From: Terrisporobacter othiniensis
GTDB taxonomy: Bacteria; Bacillota; Clostridia; Peptostreptococcales; Peptostreptococcaceae
Assembly: GCF_000808015.1 (NCBI RefSeq)
Contig: NZ_JWHR01000041.1
Span: 1-23,677, forward strand
Length of the DNA stretch: 23,677 nucleotides
Direction: 5' to 3'
This document shows, piece after piece, positions 16,408 through 23,677 of this stretch (positions are counted from its first letter, which is position 1; every line of letters starts with the position of its first letter). The position numbers and the translations under genes are program-made. The notes beneath the pieces were generated by a model, which did not search any database, was not told the origin of the DNA, and saw only the letters and a list, made by a program, of their open reading frames with translations.

Positions 16408-17160
16408 TTGTGGGAATTTTATGATAGTTTAATAGAGAAAATACCGGAAAATATAAAAGTAAAAGAGTTAGTTATTGGATCAGAGTTTACAATGGTAATA
16501 ACTGATTATGGAGCAGGAATTAGTCGTTTATTGTATGATAAAAGATTTTCCTTTGATAAAGATATAAAGAAAAATATGTCTTTAAAAGATTTATGTAAGG
16601 GGGTAAAATCATGGAACTTTATAGAAGCTAGCTTGGGGTTAGCAGCAATCAATTCTTATTATAATCAGAAACTTCAAAATAAATCCTTAAGTTTAGAAGA
16701 AATTAAACATCCATTCATTTCTATGATTGATGACTCATCTAAAAAAATTGCCATAGTTGAAGGTAGCATGGAAAATAAAAATAAAATTAAATCAAAATAT
16801 GATGTAGATTTTTTTAGCAGAAAAATGGAAGAAGGAGATTATAGCATAGTAGCTTATAACTACTTAATTGAAAACTATGATACTACATATTTGGGAGGCG
16901 ACTTAATAATAAATAAGCATTTAATAAAAATAGCAGAGGATTCATATAGTAAAGAAAGTATCATTTGTGATATTTCTACACCTTTATCCTTGGATTTTAG
17001 TCTACTTGGAATAAAAAATATAGGTGGATTTATAGTAAAAGACATTGATAAATGCCTTAATTTAGTGAAATTAAATGCTTCTTATGATGAAATAGCAAAA
17101 ACAGGTACTATGATGAAAATAGTAGGATGTAAAGGGGATAAAATAAGTGGAAGAAAGTAA
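16408..17160 (+). CDS. DUF4213/DUF364 (PF04016) putative heavy-metal-chelation protein, divergent copy
   Basis: 250 residues, paralogous to the gene at 21825. The N-terminal enolase-like DUF4213 part has the family segment SWNF-EAS-GLAAINSYYN (68-86). The C-terminal Rossmann-like DUF364 part is degraded compared with the paralogue. The usual VVLVGPsT is reduced to SIICDISTPLS (184-194), and the prolines before it are missing. Family knowledge: the one structurally described DUF364 protein, from Desulfitobacterium, was suggested to bind heavy metal at a site between the two domains. The start is TTG at 16408, seven bases after AAGGGGTG. The paralogue also starts TTG-TGG, which supports this choice. 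It opens the island and overlaps the permease gene by 14 bases. Confidence 0.75.
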   Translation: MWEFYDSLIEKIPENIKVKELVIGSEFTMVITDYGAGISRLLYDKRFSFDKDIKKNMSLKDLCKGVKSWNFIEASLGLAAINSYYNQKLQNKSLSLEEIKHPFISMIDDSSKKIAIVEGSMENKNKIKSKYDVDFFSRKMEEGDYSIVAYNYLIENYDTTYLGGDLIINKHLIKIAEDSYSKESIICDISTPLSLDFSLLGIKNIGGFIVKDIDKCLNLVKLNASYDEIAKTGTMMKIVGCKGDKISGRK

Positions 17161-18157
17161 TAGATATAATAAAATAATTATATTTTCTTTAATATTAATA
17201 TTGATTATCTCAATATTAATATCTTTTGCCCTTGGAAAATATCCAATTGAGCCTAATCAAGTTTTTGGAATACTATTATCTAAAATTAGTAATATAGATA
17301 AATTTTGGACAGACAGTATGGAAACCATATTTTTCAAGGTTAGATTTCCAAGAATAATATTAGCTTGTTTGGTAGGGGGATGTTTAGCAGCTGCAGGTGT
17401 ATCTTATCAATGCATATTCTTAAATCCTATGGCAGCACCTGATATATTAGGTGCATCTTCAGGAGCTGCATTTGGAGCCGCTTTAGCAATATATCTATAT
17501 AAAGGCGGAAGACAAGTTACAATAAGCGCTTTTATATTTAGTTTAATTACTGTATTTTTAGTATACATAATAAGTCAAAGAACCAAAGGAAATAAGGTTC
17601 TAGGTTTAATATTATCAGGTATTATGGTAAGCTCATTGTTTTCATCAGGAACATCTTTTATAAAGCTTGTTGCAGACCCTAATGATCAGTTACCAGCTAT
17701 TACTTACTGGTTAATGGGAAGCTTGTCGGGGACTAAAGGGGCAGATGTGAAATTTGCAATTATCCCAATGTTAATAGGCATAATACCTTTGATACTTATT
17801 AGTTGGCAAATAAACATATTAACAGTAGGAGAAGAAGAAGCAAAGACTATGGGCATAAACACCAAGCTTATAAGATTTGTAACTATTATATGCGCTACAC
17901 TTTTAACTTCAGCTAGTGTGGCAGTAAGTGGAATGATAGGCTGGATTGGACTTGTAATACCACATTTGTCGAGACGATTAGTTGGAAATAATTTTGTTTA
18001 TTTACTTCCAACTTCCGCCATATTTGGAGCTTCATTTTTATTATTAGTAGATAATGTATCTAGAAATCTATGGACTAGTGAAATACCAATAGGAATATTA
18101 ACGTCATTTATCGGCGTACCATTTTTTATTTATTTGATTACAAGAAGGGGTGATTAA
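17147..18157 (+). CDS. FecCD/BtuC-type metal-complex ABC transporter permease
   Basis: 336 residues, about ten membrane spans, standard length for the family. Family features are LVGGCLAAAGVSYQCIF, NPMAAPDILGASSGAAFGA, the gate region YWLMGSLSG, the coupling loop EEEAKTMGIN, and GLVIPHLSRRLVGN near the C-terminus. Such permeases move iron-siderophores, heme, cobalamin or other metal chelates. It begins at GTG inside the end of the DUF364 gene, with AAGGGG upstream. It is followed two bases later by its ATPase, so this is one transcription unit. Confidence 0.88.
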   Translation: MEESNRYNKIIIFSLILILIISILISFALGKYPIEPNQVFGILLSKISNIDKFWTDSMETIFFKVRFPRIILACLVGGCLAAAGVSYQCIFLNPMAAPDILGASSGAAFGAALAIYLYKGGRQVTISAFIFSLITVFLVYIISQRTKGNKVLGLILSGIMVSSLFSSGTSFIKLVADPNDQLPAITYWLMGSLSGTKGADVKFAIIPMLIGIIPLILISWQINILTVGEEEAKTMGINTKLIRFVTIICATLLTSASVAVSGMIGWIGLVIPHLSRRLVGNNFVYLLPTSAIFGASFLLLVDNVSRNLWTSEIPIGILTSFIGVPFFIYLITRRGD

Positions 18158-18159
18158 TA

Positions 18160-18939
18160 ATGATTTTAGAAGTTAAGAACCTTACTTATTCTTATAGAAA
18201 TCATAAAGTGCTTAATAAGGTGTCCTTTGATGTAAAAGATAGTCAGTTATTATGTATTTTAGGTCCAAATGGAGCTGGAAAAAGTACAATGTTTAAGTGC
18301 ATACTTCAGCTATTAAAAGATTATAATGGAGAAATATTATTAGATAATAAAAACTTAAAAAATTATAAAATTCAAGAACTATCAAGAAAAGTTGCTTATA
18401 TACCTCAATATCATAACCCTGTATTTAGTTATTCTGTTACAGAAATGGTACTAATGGGTACTACATCACAAATTTCACCTATGTCTAAACCTAGCAAGGA
18501 ACAAATTAAAATAGTTGAAGAATCATTAGATAAAATAGGGATTTCTTATTTAAAAGATAGAAATTTTATTAATTTAAGTGGAGGAGAAAGACAACTTGTT
18601 TTAATTGCAAGAGCTTTAGCTCAAAGAGCAAAAATACTTGTTATGGATGAACCAACATCAGACTTAGATTATGGAAATCAAATTAGGGTGCTAAATACAG
18701 TAAAACAATTAACAAAAGAAGGATATATAATCATACAGTCAACACATAATCCAGACCAAGCCTTTTTGTATGCAGATAAGGTTTTAGCTTTATACAATCA
18801 CAAAGTCTTAGACTTTGGAACACCTAAGTACATAATTAATTCAGGACTAATAAAAAAATTATACAACGTAGATGTGGAATTAAATAGCTTATATGATGAT
18901 AAGATCAGAATCTGTATACCAAAAAGTGTAATAATATAA
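18160..18939 (+). CDS. FecE/BtuD-type ABC transporter ATPase
   Basis: 259 residues. Walker A is GPNGAGKST, the Q-loop is YIPQYHNPVFSYSV, the signature is LSGGERQLVLIARAL, Walker B is LVMDEPTSDLD, and the switch histidine is in QSTHN. The layout is that of metal-chelate importers and fits the permease immediately upstream (2-base gap). The ligand is not deducible from the ATPase. Confidence 0.9.
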   Translation: MILEVKNLTYSYRNHKVLNKVSFDVKDSQLLCILGPNGAGKSTMFKCILQLLKDYNGEILLDNKNLKNYKIQELSRKVAYIPQYHNPVFSYSVTEMVLMGTTSQISPMSKPSKEQIKIVEESLDKIGISYLKDRNFINLSGGERQLVLIARALAQRAKILVMDEPTSDLDYGNQIRVLNTVKQLTKEGYIIIQSTHNPDQAFLYADKVLALYNHKVLDFGTPKYIINSGLIKKLYNVDVELNSLYDDKIRICIPKSVII

Positions 18940-18960
18940 AAATATCTAAGGGGGAGTAAG

Positions 18961-20034
18961 ATGAAAAAGAAATTAATATCACTATTATTGATATTATGTT
19001 TATCAATAACATCTTTAGTGGGATGCTCATTATCTAATGATGAAAAAGAAAAGGAAAGTAAAAAAACAATAAAATTCACTGATTCAGTAGGACGGGAAGT
19101 TGAAGTTCCATCAAATATTGAAAAAATAGCTCCATCAGGAAGCTTAGCACAAATTGTACTGTTCTCAGTGGCACCAGATAAATTAGTTGGTTTGTCTGGA
19201 GAATGGTCAGAGGACTCTAAGGACTACATAGATAAAAAATATACAGAGTTGCCTATATTTGGACAATTTTATGGTAAGGGTGACTTAAATATGGAAGCTC
19301 TTGCAGCTGCAGAGCCACAATTAATTATTGATATAGGTGAGAAGAAAGATGGTATGAAAGAAGATTTAGATTCTATACAAGAACAAACAGGAATCCCTAC
19401 TATATTTGTGGAAGCAACAACTGCTAATATGTCAGATTGTTACACTACATTAGGTAAAATATTAAATGTAGAAGATGATGCTAAAATATTGGCAGATTAT
19501 TGTAAAATTACTTATGATTCTACTGTAGAAACTATGGAAAAAATAGGCGATAAAAATAAAGTAAATCTTGTTTATTGCTTAGGTGATACAGGAACTAATG
19601 TAATAGCAAAAGGTTCTTTCCATTCAGAAATTATAAACTTACTTGCAAACAATGTGGCTGATCTTAAAGAACCATCAAGCAAAGGTGATGGAAATGAAGT
19701 TTCATTGGAACAGTTGTATATATGGAATCCAGATGTAATAATATTTGCTCCACAAAGTTTATATAGCCAAGTAGGAAATCAAAGTGAGTGGCGAAAACTA
19801 AAAGCAATATCTAGTGGTAAATACTATGAAGCGCCAAGTATACCATATAACTGGATGGGATTTCCACCTTCTGTAAATAGATATATGGGAATGATTTGGT
19901 TATCTGAAACACTTTATCCAGAAGAATTTAATTATGATTTACAAGAAAAAACTAAAGAATTCTACAAATTATTCTATCATGCTGATTTAAGCGATGAACG
20001 ATATAACGAATTAACTAAAAATGCTATTAAATAA
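18961..20034 (+). CDS. Metal-complex ABC transporter substrate-binding lipoprotein (Peripla_BP_2)
   Basis: 357 residues. The signal peptide has lipobox SLVGC, with C22 lipidated. FTDSVGREVEVPSNIEKIAP is the usual opening of class III (BtuF/FhuD-like) receptors, followed by LAAAEPQLIID and WNPDVIIF. Near the C-terminus PYNWMGFPPSVNRYMGMIWL (about 299-318) is a notable Pro/Trp/Asn-rich ligand-lobe segment. Class III receptors bind siderophores, heme, corrinoids or oxyanions such as molybdate. I cannot decide between these. The receptor lies 21 bases after the ATPase gene, behind GGGGGAG. Confidence 0.87.
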   Translation: MKKKLISLLLILCLSITSLVGCSLSNDEKEKESKKTIKFTDSVGREVEVPSNIEKIAPSGSLAQIVLFSVAPDKLVGLSGEWSEDSKDYIDKKYTELPIFGQFYGKGDLNMEALAAAEPQLIIDIGEKKDGMKEDLDSIQEQTGIPTIFVEATTANMSDCYTTLGKILNVEDDAKILADYCKITYDSTVETMEKIGDKNKVNLVYCLGDTGTNVIAKGSFHSEIINLLANNVADLKEPSSKGDGNEVSLEQLYIWNPDVIIFAPQSLYSQVGNQSEWRKLKAISSGKYYEAPSIPYNWMGFPPSVNRYMGMIWLSETLYPEEFNYDLQEKTKEFYKLFYHADLSDERYNELTKNAIK

Positions 20035-20054
20035 TTGTATTTATTAAAAACAAT

Positions 20055-20083
20055 AAGAAAGTAGGGGCCTCCTACTTTCTTTT
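20055..20083 (+). terminator. Terminator-like hairpin inside the island
   Basis: AAGAAAGTAGG (20055-20065) pairs perfectly with CCTACTTTCTT (20071-20081), followed by TT. It sits between the receptor gene and the GTPase gene. The T tract is short and broken by A, so it may act as a partial terminator or a 3' stabilising hairpin that raises importer levels over the downstream cytoplasmic genes. Confidence 0.65.
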
Positions 20084-20099
20084 AAAAAGGGGAATTAAT

Positions 20100-20795
20100 A
20101 TGAAACTAATAACAGTGGCAGGACCACCATCATCAGGAAAAACATCAGTTATTCTTCATTTAATAAAATCATTAGAATTAGAAAAGGAGAAGGTTGGAGT
20201 TGTTAAATTTGACTGCCTTACATCTTTTGATCATATTAGATATGAAGAAAATAATATACCTGTTGAAATTGGACTTTCTGGAAAGATTTGTCCGGATCAT
20301 TTTTTTATTAGCAATATTGAAGATGCACTTTATTGGTCTGAAAAATTGAAGCTGGATATTTTGATTACTGAAAGTGCAGGACTCTGCAATAGATGCTCAC
20401 CATACATAAAAACTATACCAGCTGTATGCGTAATTGATAATTTATCGGGAATAAACACACCTAGAAAAATTGGACCAATGTTAAAATTTGCCGATATTGT
20501 TGTAATAACTAAAGGTGATATAGTATCACAAGCTGAGAGAGAAGTTTTTTCCTTTAATGTACGACAAGTAAATTCTAAAGCAAAAATAATTTTTATAAAT
20601 GGTATAACAGGACAAGGAATACTTTTATTAAAAAAATACTTAGGAGATATAAAAGATATAACAACTCTTAGAGAAAAACAATTACGTTTTACTACACCAG
20701 CTTCTGTATGTTCTTATTGCACAGGAGAAACTAGAATTAGTGAATCTTATCAAATGGGAATGATAAAGAAAATGGAGTTTAATTATGAGAAATAA
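20100..20795 (+). CDS. HypB/UreG/CobW-like metal-chaperone GTPase
   Basis: 231 residues of the SIMIBI G3E type. Walker A is GPPSSGKT (8-15). A Walker-B-like strand LDILITESAG (85-94) has the Glu seen in HypB/UreG, and the base-recognition motif is TKGD (137-140) instead of the commoner NKxD. Possible metal ligands are C64 with H67 (CPDH), C96 and C99 (CNRC), and C204 and C207 (CSYC). These cysteines are not arranged as in HypB or UreG. G3E GTPases load Ni, Co, Zn or B12-type cofactors into target enzymes. No hydrogenase, urease or CO dehydrogenase gene is nearby, so its client is probably in this island. It starts at ATG with AAAGGGG and overlaps the next gene by 11 bases. Confidence 0.75.
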   Translation: MKLITVAGPPSSGKTSVILHLIKSLELEKEKVGVVKFDCLTSFDHIRYEENNIPVEIGLSGKICPDHFFISNIEDALYWSEKLKLDILITESAGLCNRCSPYIKTIPAVCVIDNLSGINTPRKIGPMLKFADIVVITKGDIVSQAEREVFSFNVRQVNSKAKIIFINGITGQGILLLKKYLGDIKDITTLREKQLRFTTPASVCSYCTGETRISESYQMGMIKKMEFNYEK

Positions 20796-21849
20796 TAATT
20801 ATGAAGAAATACTTAATATGACCATAGGGGAGATTGAGAATAATTATCCTATGGCTTTTGATTTTTTCTTAAATTACAATTTAAGTTACGTGAATAAAAA
20901 TATTATTTTTAAGGATTTAATAGAGTCTTTAAATGATGAGTTTTATATTAATTTTGGTATGGAAAAAGAAGAATTATATACTAAACTAATTGAGTTCTTA
21001 AAGGAATTTGCTCAAAATATAGAAATTGTAAACATAGATAGTATTACAATTAATGGTGGCTACAACAAATTAAAAGAAGAAGAACAAAACTCCATAACGA
21101 TTTATCCAGGAGAGATCATAAGTATTGTTGGGCCTACAGGTTCTGGTAAAAGTAGATTGCTAGAAGATATTGAGTGCTTAGCTCAAAGAGATACTCCAAC
21201 AAATAGACAAATATTAATAAATGGTAAAATTCCAAGTGATGAAACACGATATGACATGGATGGAAAGTTAGTTGCTCAACTTTCTCAAAATATGAATTTT
21301 GTAATGGATTTAACAGTAGAAGAATTTTTACAAATGCACTCAAAAAGTCGTTTTTGTAAAAATCAAGATGACATAGTAAAAAAATGCTTTCATTACGCTA
21401 ATAAATTGGCAGGAGAAGAATTTGAGCTAAGTACAAAAATAACTCAATTATCAGGAGGTCAATCAAGAGCTCTTATGATATCAGATACAGCTTATATGAG
21501 TTATTCTCCAATTGTTCTAATTGATGAAATTGAAAATGCTGGAATAGATAGAAAAGAAGCTATAAGGCTTTTATCAAGAAAAGATAAAATAATTTTAATT
21601 TCAACTCATGATCCTATCTTAGCTTTAAATGCTAATAAAAGGATTGTTATTAAAAATGGTGGAATCTCCAAAATTATTACTACTACTAAAGAAGAAAGAG
21701 AAAGTCTTGAATATATAGAAAACTTAGATAATATTTTATTGGATTTAAGAAACAAAGTTAGAAATGGTGAAATTTTAAATAAAAAAGATATAGAATGCGT
21801 TCTTTTGGGAGAAGGTGAAGGAGTTTGTGGAAGCTTTATGATGATTTAA
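20785..21849 (+). CDS. Soluble ABC ATPase with N-terminal ScdA/DUF1858-like helical domain
   Basis: 354 residues. Residues about 11-75 resemble the ScdA_N/DUF1858 fold: TIGEIENNYPMAFDFFLNY, then a Leu-rich helical stretch with an EEL-based end. They lack the Cys seen in many ScdA_N domains. The ABC domain follows, with Walker A GPTGSGKS (116-123), signature LSGGQ (222-226), Walker B IVLIDEIENAGID and switch H275. A special insert CLAQRDTPTNRQ follows Walker A. There are no membrane spans. It is distinct from the island's importer ATPase, so a cytoplasmic role such as driving cofactor transfer or assembly is inferred. It overlaps the second DUF364 gene by 25 bases. Confidence 0.7.
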   Translation: MRNNNYEEILNMTIGEIENNYPMAFDFFLNYNLSYVNKNIIFKDLIESLNDEFYINFGMEKEELYTKLIEFLKEFAQNIEIVNIDSITINGGYNKLKEEEQNSITIYPGEIISIVGPTGSGKSRLLEDIECLAQRDTPTNRQILINGKIPSDETRYDMDGKLVAQLSQNMNFVMDLTVEEFLQMHSKSRFCKNQDDIVKKCFHYANKLAGEEFELSTKITQLSGGQSRALMISDTAYMSYSPIVLIDEIENAGIDRKEAIRLLSRKDKIILISTHDPILALNANKRIVIKNGGISKIITTTKEERESLEYIENLDNILLDLRNKVRNGEILNKKDIECVLLGEGEGVCGSFMMI

Positions 21850-22592
21850 TAGAGGGAATTCCAAAGGATATACTTGTGGAAGATATGGTTGTAGGTCAAT
21901 ATAATTCATTGGTAAAAAGCAGTGTGGGGAGTGGAATAGGTCTTGTTTATTATGATGAAAGCCGACCACCTGACTTTGTAAAAGAGTTTAAAGGAAAAGC
22001 TTTATATGAAGTTGCAAAATGTATTAAATCATGGAATTTAACAGAAGCAGGCATAGGGTTAGCTGCAATCAATTCTTATTATAATAGTATTGAAGTTGTT
22101 AAATCAAGAAATATAAAATTAAATAATAATAACTTTGTAGAAGATAGAATCAACGATCCTTTTATTTCTTATCAAAATCTTATAAGAGGAAAGAAAGTAT
22201 CTGTTGTGGGGCATTTTCATTACTTGGAACAATTATTTGAACCTGTATGTGATTTATCAATAATAGAAAGTGAAAATATAATTGGAGATTATCCAGAAAC
22301 AGCGGCACCATATATTCTTCCAAGTCAAGACTTTGTATTTTTACCTTGTTATTCTATCTGTGATAAAACATTGCCTTGGTATTTAGAATTAAGTAAAAAT
22401 GCTTATGTAGTTTTAGTTGGTCCAGCTACAACTATGTCACCAGTGCTATTTGATTATGGAATAAATGATTTATCTGGATTTGTAATTAAAGATGATAATA
22501 AGGCTATGAGCATAATAAGTGGAAATGAGAGAAATAACATGTTTTATAGCACAGGTCAAAAGATAAACTTAAAATATGGAGGAAATATTTAA
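21825..22592 (+). CDS. DUF4213/DUF364 (PF04016) putative heavy-metal-chelation protein, canonical copy
   Basis: 255 residues. DUF4213 comes first (SWNLTEAGIGLAAINSYYN, 69-87), then the Rossmann-like DUF364 part with VGHFHYLE (128-135), DYPETAAPYILPSQD (155-169) and the loop VVLVGPATTMSPVLFDYGI (195-213). These match the family pattern better than in the paralogue at 16408. The likely active site lies between the two domains. It starts with TTG at 21825, after GAAGGTGAAGGAG, with the same MWxxYDxLIExIP opening as the paralogue. Its 5' end lies inside the ABC ATPase gene, and the methyltransferase gene follows two bases after its stop. Function is unproven; heavy-metal or tetrapyrrole binding is a structural suggestion for the family. 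Confidence 0.8.
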   Translation: MWKLYDDLIEGIPKDILVEDMVVGQYNSLVKSSVGSGIGLVYYDESRPPDFVKEFKGKALYEVAKCIKSWNLTEAGIGLAAINSYYNSIEVVKSRNIKLNNNNFVEDRINDPFISYQNLIRGKKVSVVGHFHYLEQLFEPVCDLSIIESENIIGDYPETAAPYILPSQDFVFLPCYSICDKTLPWYLELSKNAYVVLVGPATTMSPVLFDYGINDLSGFVIKDDNKAMSIISGNERNNMFYSTGQKINLKYGGNI

Positions 22593-22594
22593 AT

Positions 22595-23302
22595 ATGAGA
22601 ATGAATTGGAATGATACCACTATAAAATCATTTGTAAGTGCAAGTGAATACACTGGTTTTCATGAAGAATTGGCTAATCAAATAAGGCCATATATTAAAA
22701 ATAGTAAAACTTTGTGTGATATAGGGTGTGGGTTAGGTCTTATTGATATGCATTTAAGTAAAGACTTAGATTATATTACCTGTGTTGATATAAATGAAAA
22801 TGCAATTAATTACTTAGAAAAATCTATAAAAGAAAAAAATATAAAAAATATTAAATGTATTGTTAAAGACTTTAAAGAAATAAATTCAAAATTTGATATT
22901 ATATTAATTTCATTTTTTGCTTATGAAGACTTGAAATATTTCTCAAAATCTTGTGATAAATTAATTGCAGTTGTAAATGATAAAACTACAACGCACATTC
23001 CGGTATCAAAGAAAAAAATGGAGGTAATTAATCAACATAGTTCAAAAAATTTAAAGAAGCTATTGGATGAAAAGAAAATCAATTATGAAATGATACCACT
23101 TAGCATGGAGTTTGGACAAACATTTACCGATGATGAGGATATAGCAAGATATGCAAAGTCTTATGATGAGGATAAGGAGTATGAATCTATTTACAATCAT
23201 ATTAAGAATAAAGTAGTCAAAGGGGATAAAGTAAGGTATTATCTTCCATACGAAAAAAATATATCTATTTTTATAATAGATTTTAATAAATTATCGCTTT
23301 AA
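22595..23302 (+). CDS. Class I SAM-dependent methyltransferase
   Basis: 235 residues. Motif I is CDIGCGLGLIDMHLS (about 41-55), the acidic end of strand 2 is CVDINENA, and FDIILISFF is motif-IV-like. A C-terminal part of about 100 residues has no motif I can name. It is the last gene of the island, two bases after the DUF364 gene, with GGAGGAAAT as ribosome site. The substrate is unknown. In this context it might methylate an imported chelator or cofactor, but nothing in the sequence proves it. Its final codons and stop lie inside repeat copy B, so the C-terminus may have been set by that element. Confidence 0.78.
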   Translation: MRMNWNDTTIKSFVSASEYTGFHEELANQIRPYIKNSKTLCDIGCGLGLIDMHLSKDLDYITCVDINENAINYLEKSIKEKNIKNIKCIVKDFKEINSKFDIILISFFAYEDLKYFSKSCDKLIAVVNDKTTTHIPVSKKKMEVINQHSSKNLKKLLDEKKINYEMIPLSMEFGQTFTDDEDIARYAKSYDEDKEYESIYNHIKNKVVKGDKVRYYLPYEKNISIFIIDFNKLSL

Positions 23303-23350
23303 ATCACTGTGTGAGCCTTATGAAATTTTAGGCAACGACCTTGCTCAAAA
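23294..23350. repeat. Structured intergenic repeat, copy B
   Basis: This segment aligns to 7328-7380. It contains TCGCTT, the hairpin TCAC-TGT-GTGA (23304-23314), the invariant core TATGAAATTTTAGG (23319-23332) and a second hairpin GGCAA-CGACC-TTGCT (23331-23345, outer G-T pair). It overlaps the methyltransferase stop codon and lies about 115 bases from the IS3-family element. The family is not recognised. Confidence 0.6.
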
Positions 23351-23462
23351 TATACTTTTTTACATTTTTAAAGTTGTTAATATCACTTACTTACATGAAT
23401 TATCTACACTCGTAAGACTGTTATAATACCATAATAAGTAGAAAAACATCAGATAGATAAAT

Positions 23463-23677
23463 TGAACTGCACCCTTCATGTGGAACAATATAAAACAACC
23501 TAGGCTACCTTTTTCTTGTATTTTACAGGAGAAAGGTAGTTTAATTTTGCCTGTATTCTTTCTTTGTTATAATAATCTATATATTGAGATACAATTTCAA
23601 TCACCATTTTACTTGATAAATTCTTTAATCCTTGAGAATAGAATGCTTCTGTCTTCAATGATGAAAAGAAACTTTCC
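23463..23677 (-). mobile_element. IS3-family (IS150-like) insertion sequence, partial
   Basis: The outer end reads TGAACTGCACCCTTCATGTG on the + strand, starting with TG and closely resembling the ends of IS150-group elements (TGTACTGCACCC-type). The transposase reads toward this end, so this is the right (3') end. The rest of the element, the other inverted repeat and any target duplication lie beyond the window. Confidence 0.8.
23500..23677 (-). CDS. IS3-family transposase OrfB, C-terminal fragment (cut by window edge)
   Basis: The last 58 residues of a DDE transposase. ESFFSSLK supplies the final catalytic Glu and the basic residue seven positions later, the D,D(35)E-K signature of IS3-family integrase cores. 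YIDYYNKERIQAKLNYLSPV follows, the usual end of IS150-type OrfB. The stop codon TAG is at 23500-23502. There is no frameshift in the visible part; the upstream part, including the two Asp residues and OrfA, is outside the window. Confidence 0.87.
   Translation of the reverse strand, partial: ESFFSSLKTEAFYSQGLKNLSSKMVIEIVSQYIDYYNKERIQAKLNYLSPVKYKKKVA

Overview
The window is very AT-rich, with strong G-rich ribosome binding sites, many AGA, ATA and TTA codons, and Gram-positive lipoproteins. This points to a low-GC anaerobic Firmicute of class Clostridia. A Peptostreptococcaceae member, possibly acetogen-like, is my best guess; that placement is inference from gene style, not a database match.

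Layout. (1) 322-6138, + strand: a three-gene flavin and iron-sulfur enzyme whose domain architecture matches Stn (Sporomusa-type Nfn), an electron-bifurcating transhydrogenase linking NADH, NADPH and ferredoxin. A Rex-operator-like site lies upstream. (2) 6220-7254, - strand: an SsuA/NMT1-type lipoprotein receptor. Its likely ABC partners, an SsuC-type permease and an SsuB-type ATPase, lie about 7.4 kb away at 14617-16174, - strand. (3) 7437-9471, - strand: two tandem LytR-CpsA-Psr (LCP) cell-wall ligases. (4) 9696-14577, + strand: a complete BMP/Nup-type nucleoside ABC importer. A perfect-consensus CcpA cre site overlaps its -35 element. A terminator and a new promoter separate the receptor gene from the ATPase and permease genes.

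(5) 16408-23302, + strand: the most unusual part, eight closely packed genes. They encode a DUF364-type protein, a FecCD-type permease, its ATPase, its lipoprotein receptor, a HypB/UreG-like GTPase with CxxC motifs, a soluble ABC ATPase with an N-terminal ScdA-like helical domain, a second DUF364 protein and a class I methyltransferase. The set looks like a system that imports a metal or metal complex and then handles it in the cytoplasm using two NTPases, a putative chelating protein and a methyltransferase. The substrate cannot be read from the sequence. (6) 23463-23677, - strand: one end of an IS3-family (IS150-like) insertion sequence, running off the window.

Two copies of a short structured repeat, at 7328-7380 and 23294-23350, share a conserved core and a covarying hairpin. 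I cannot assign them to a known family. I saw no tRNA, rRNA or CRISPR array.
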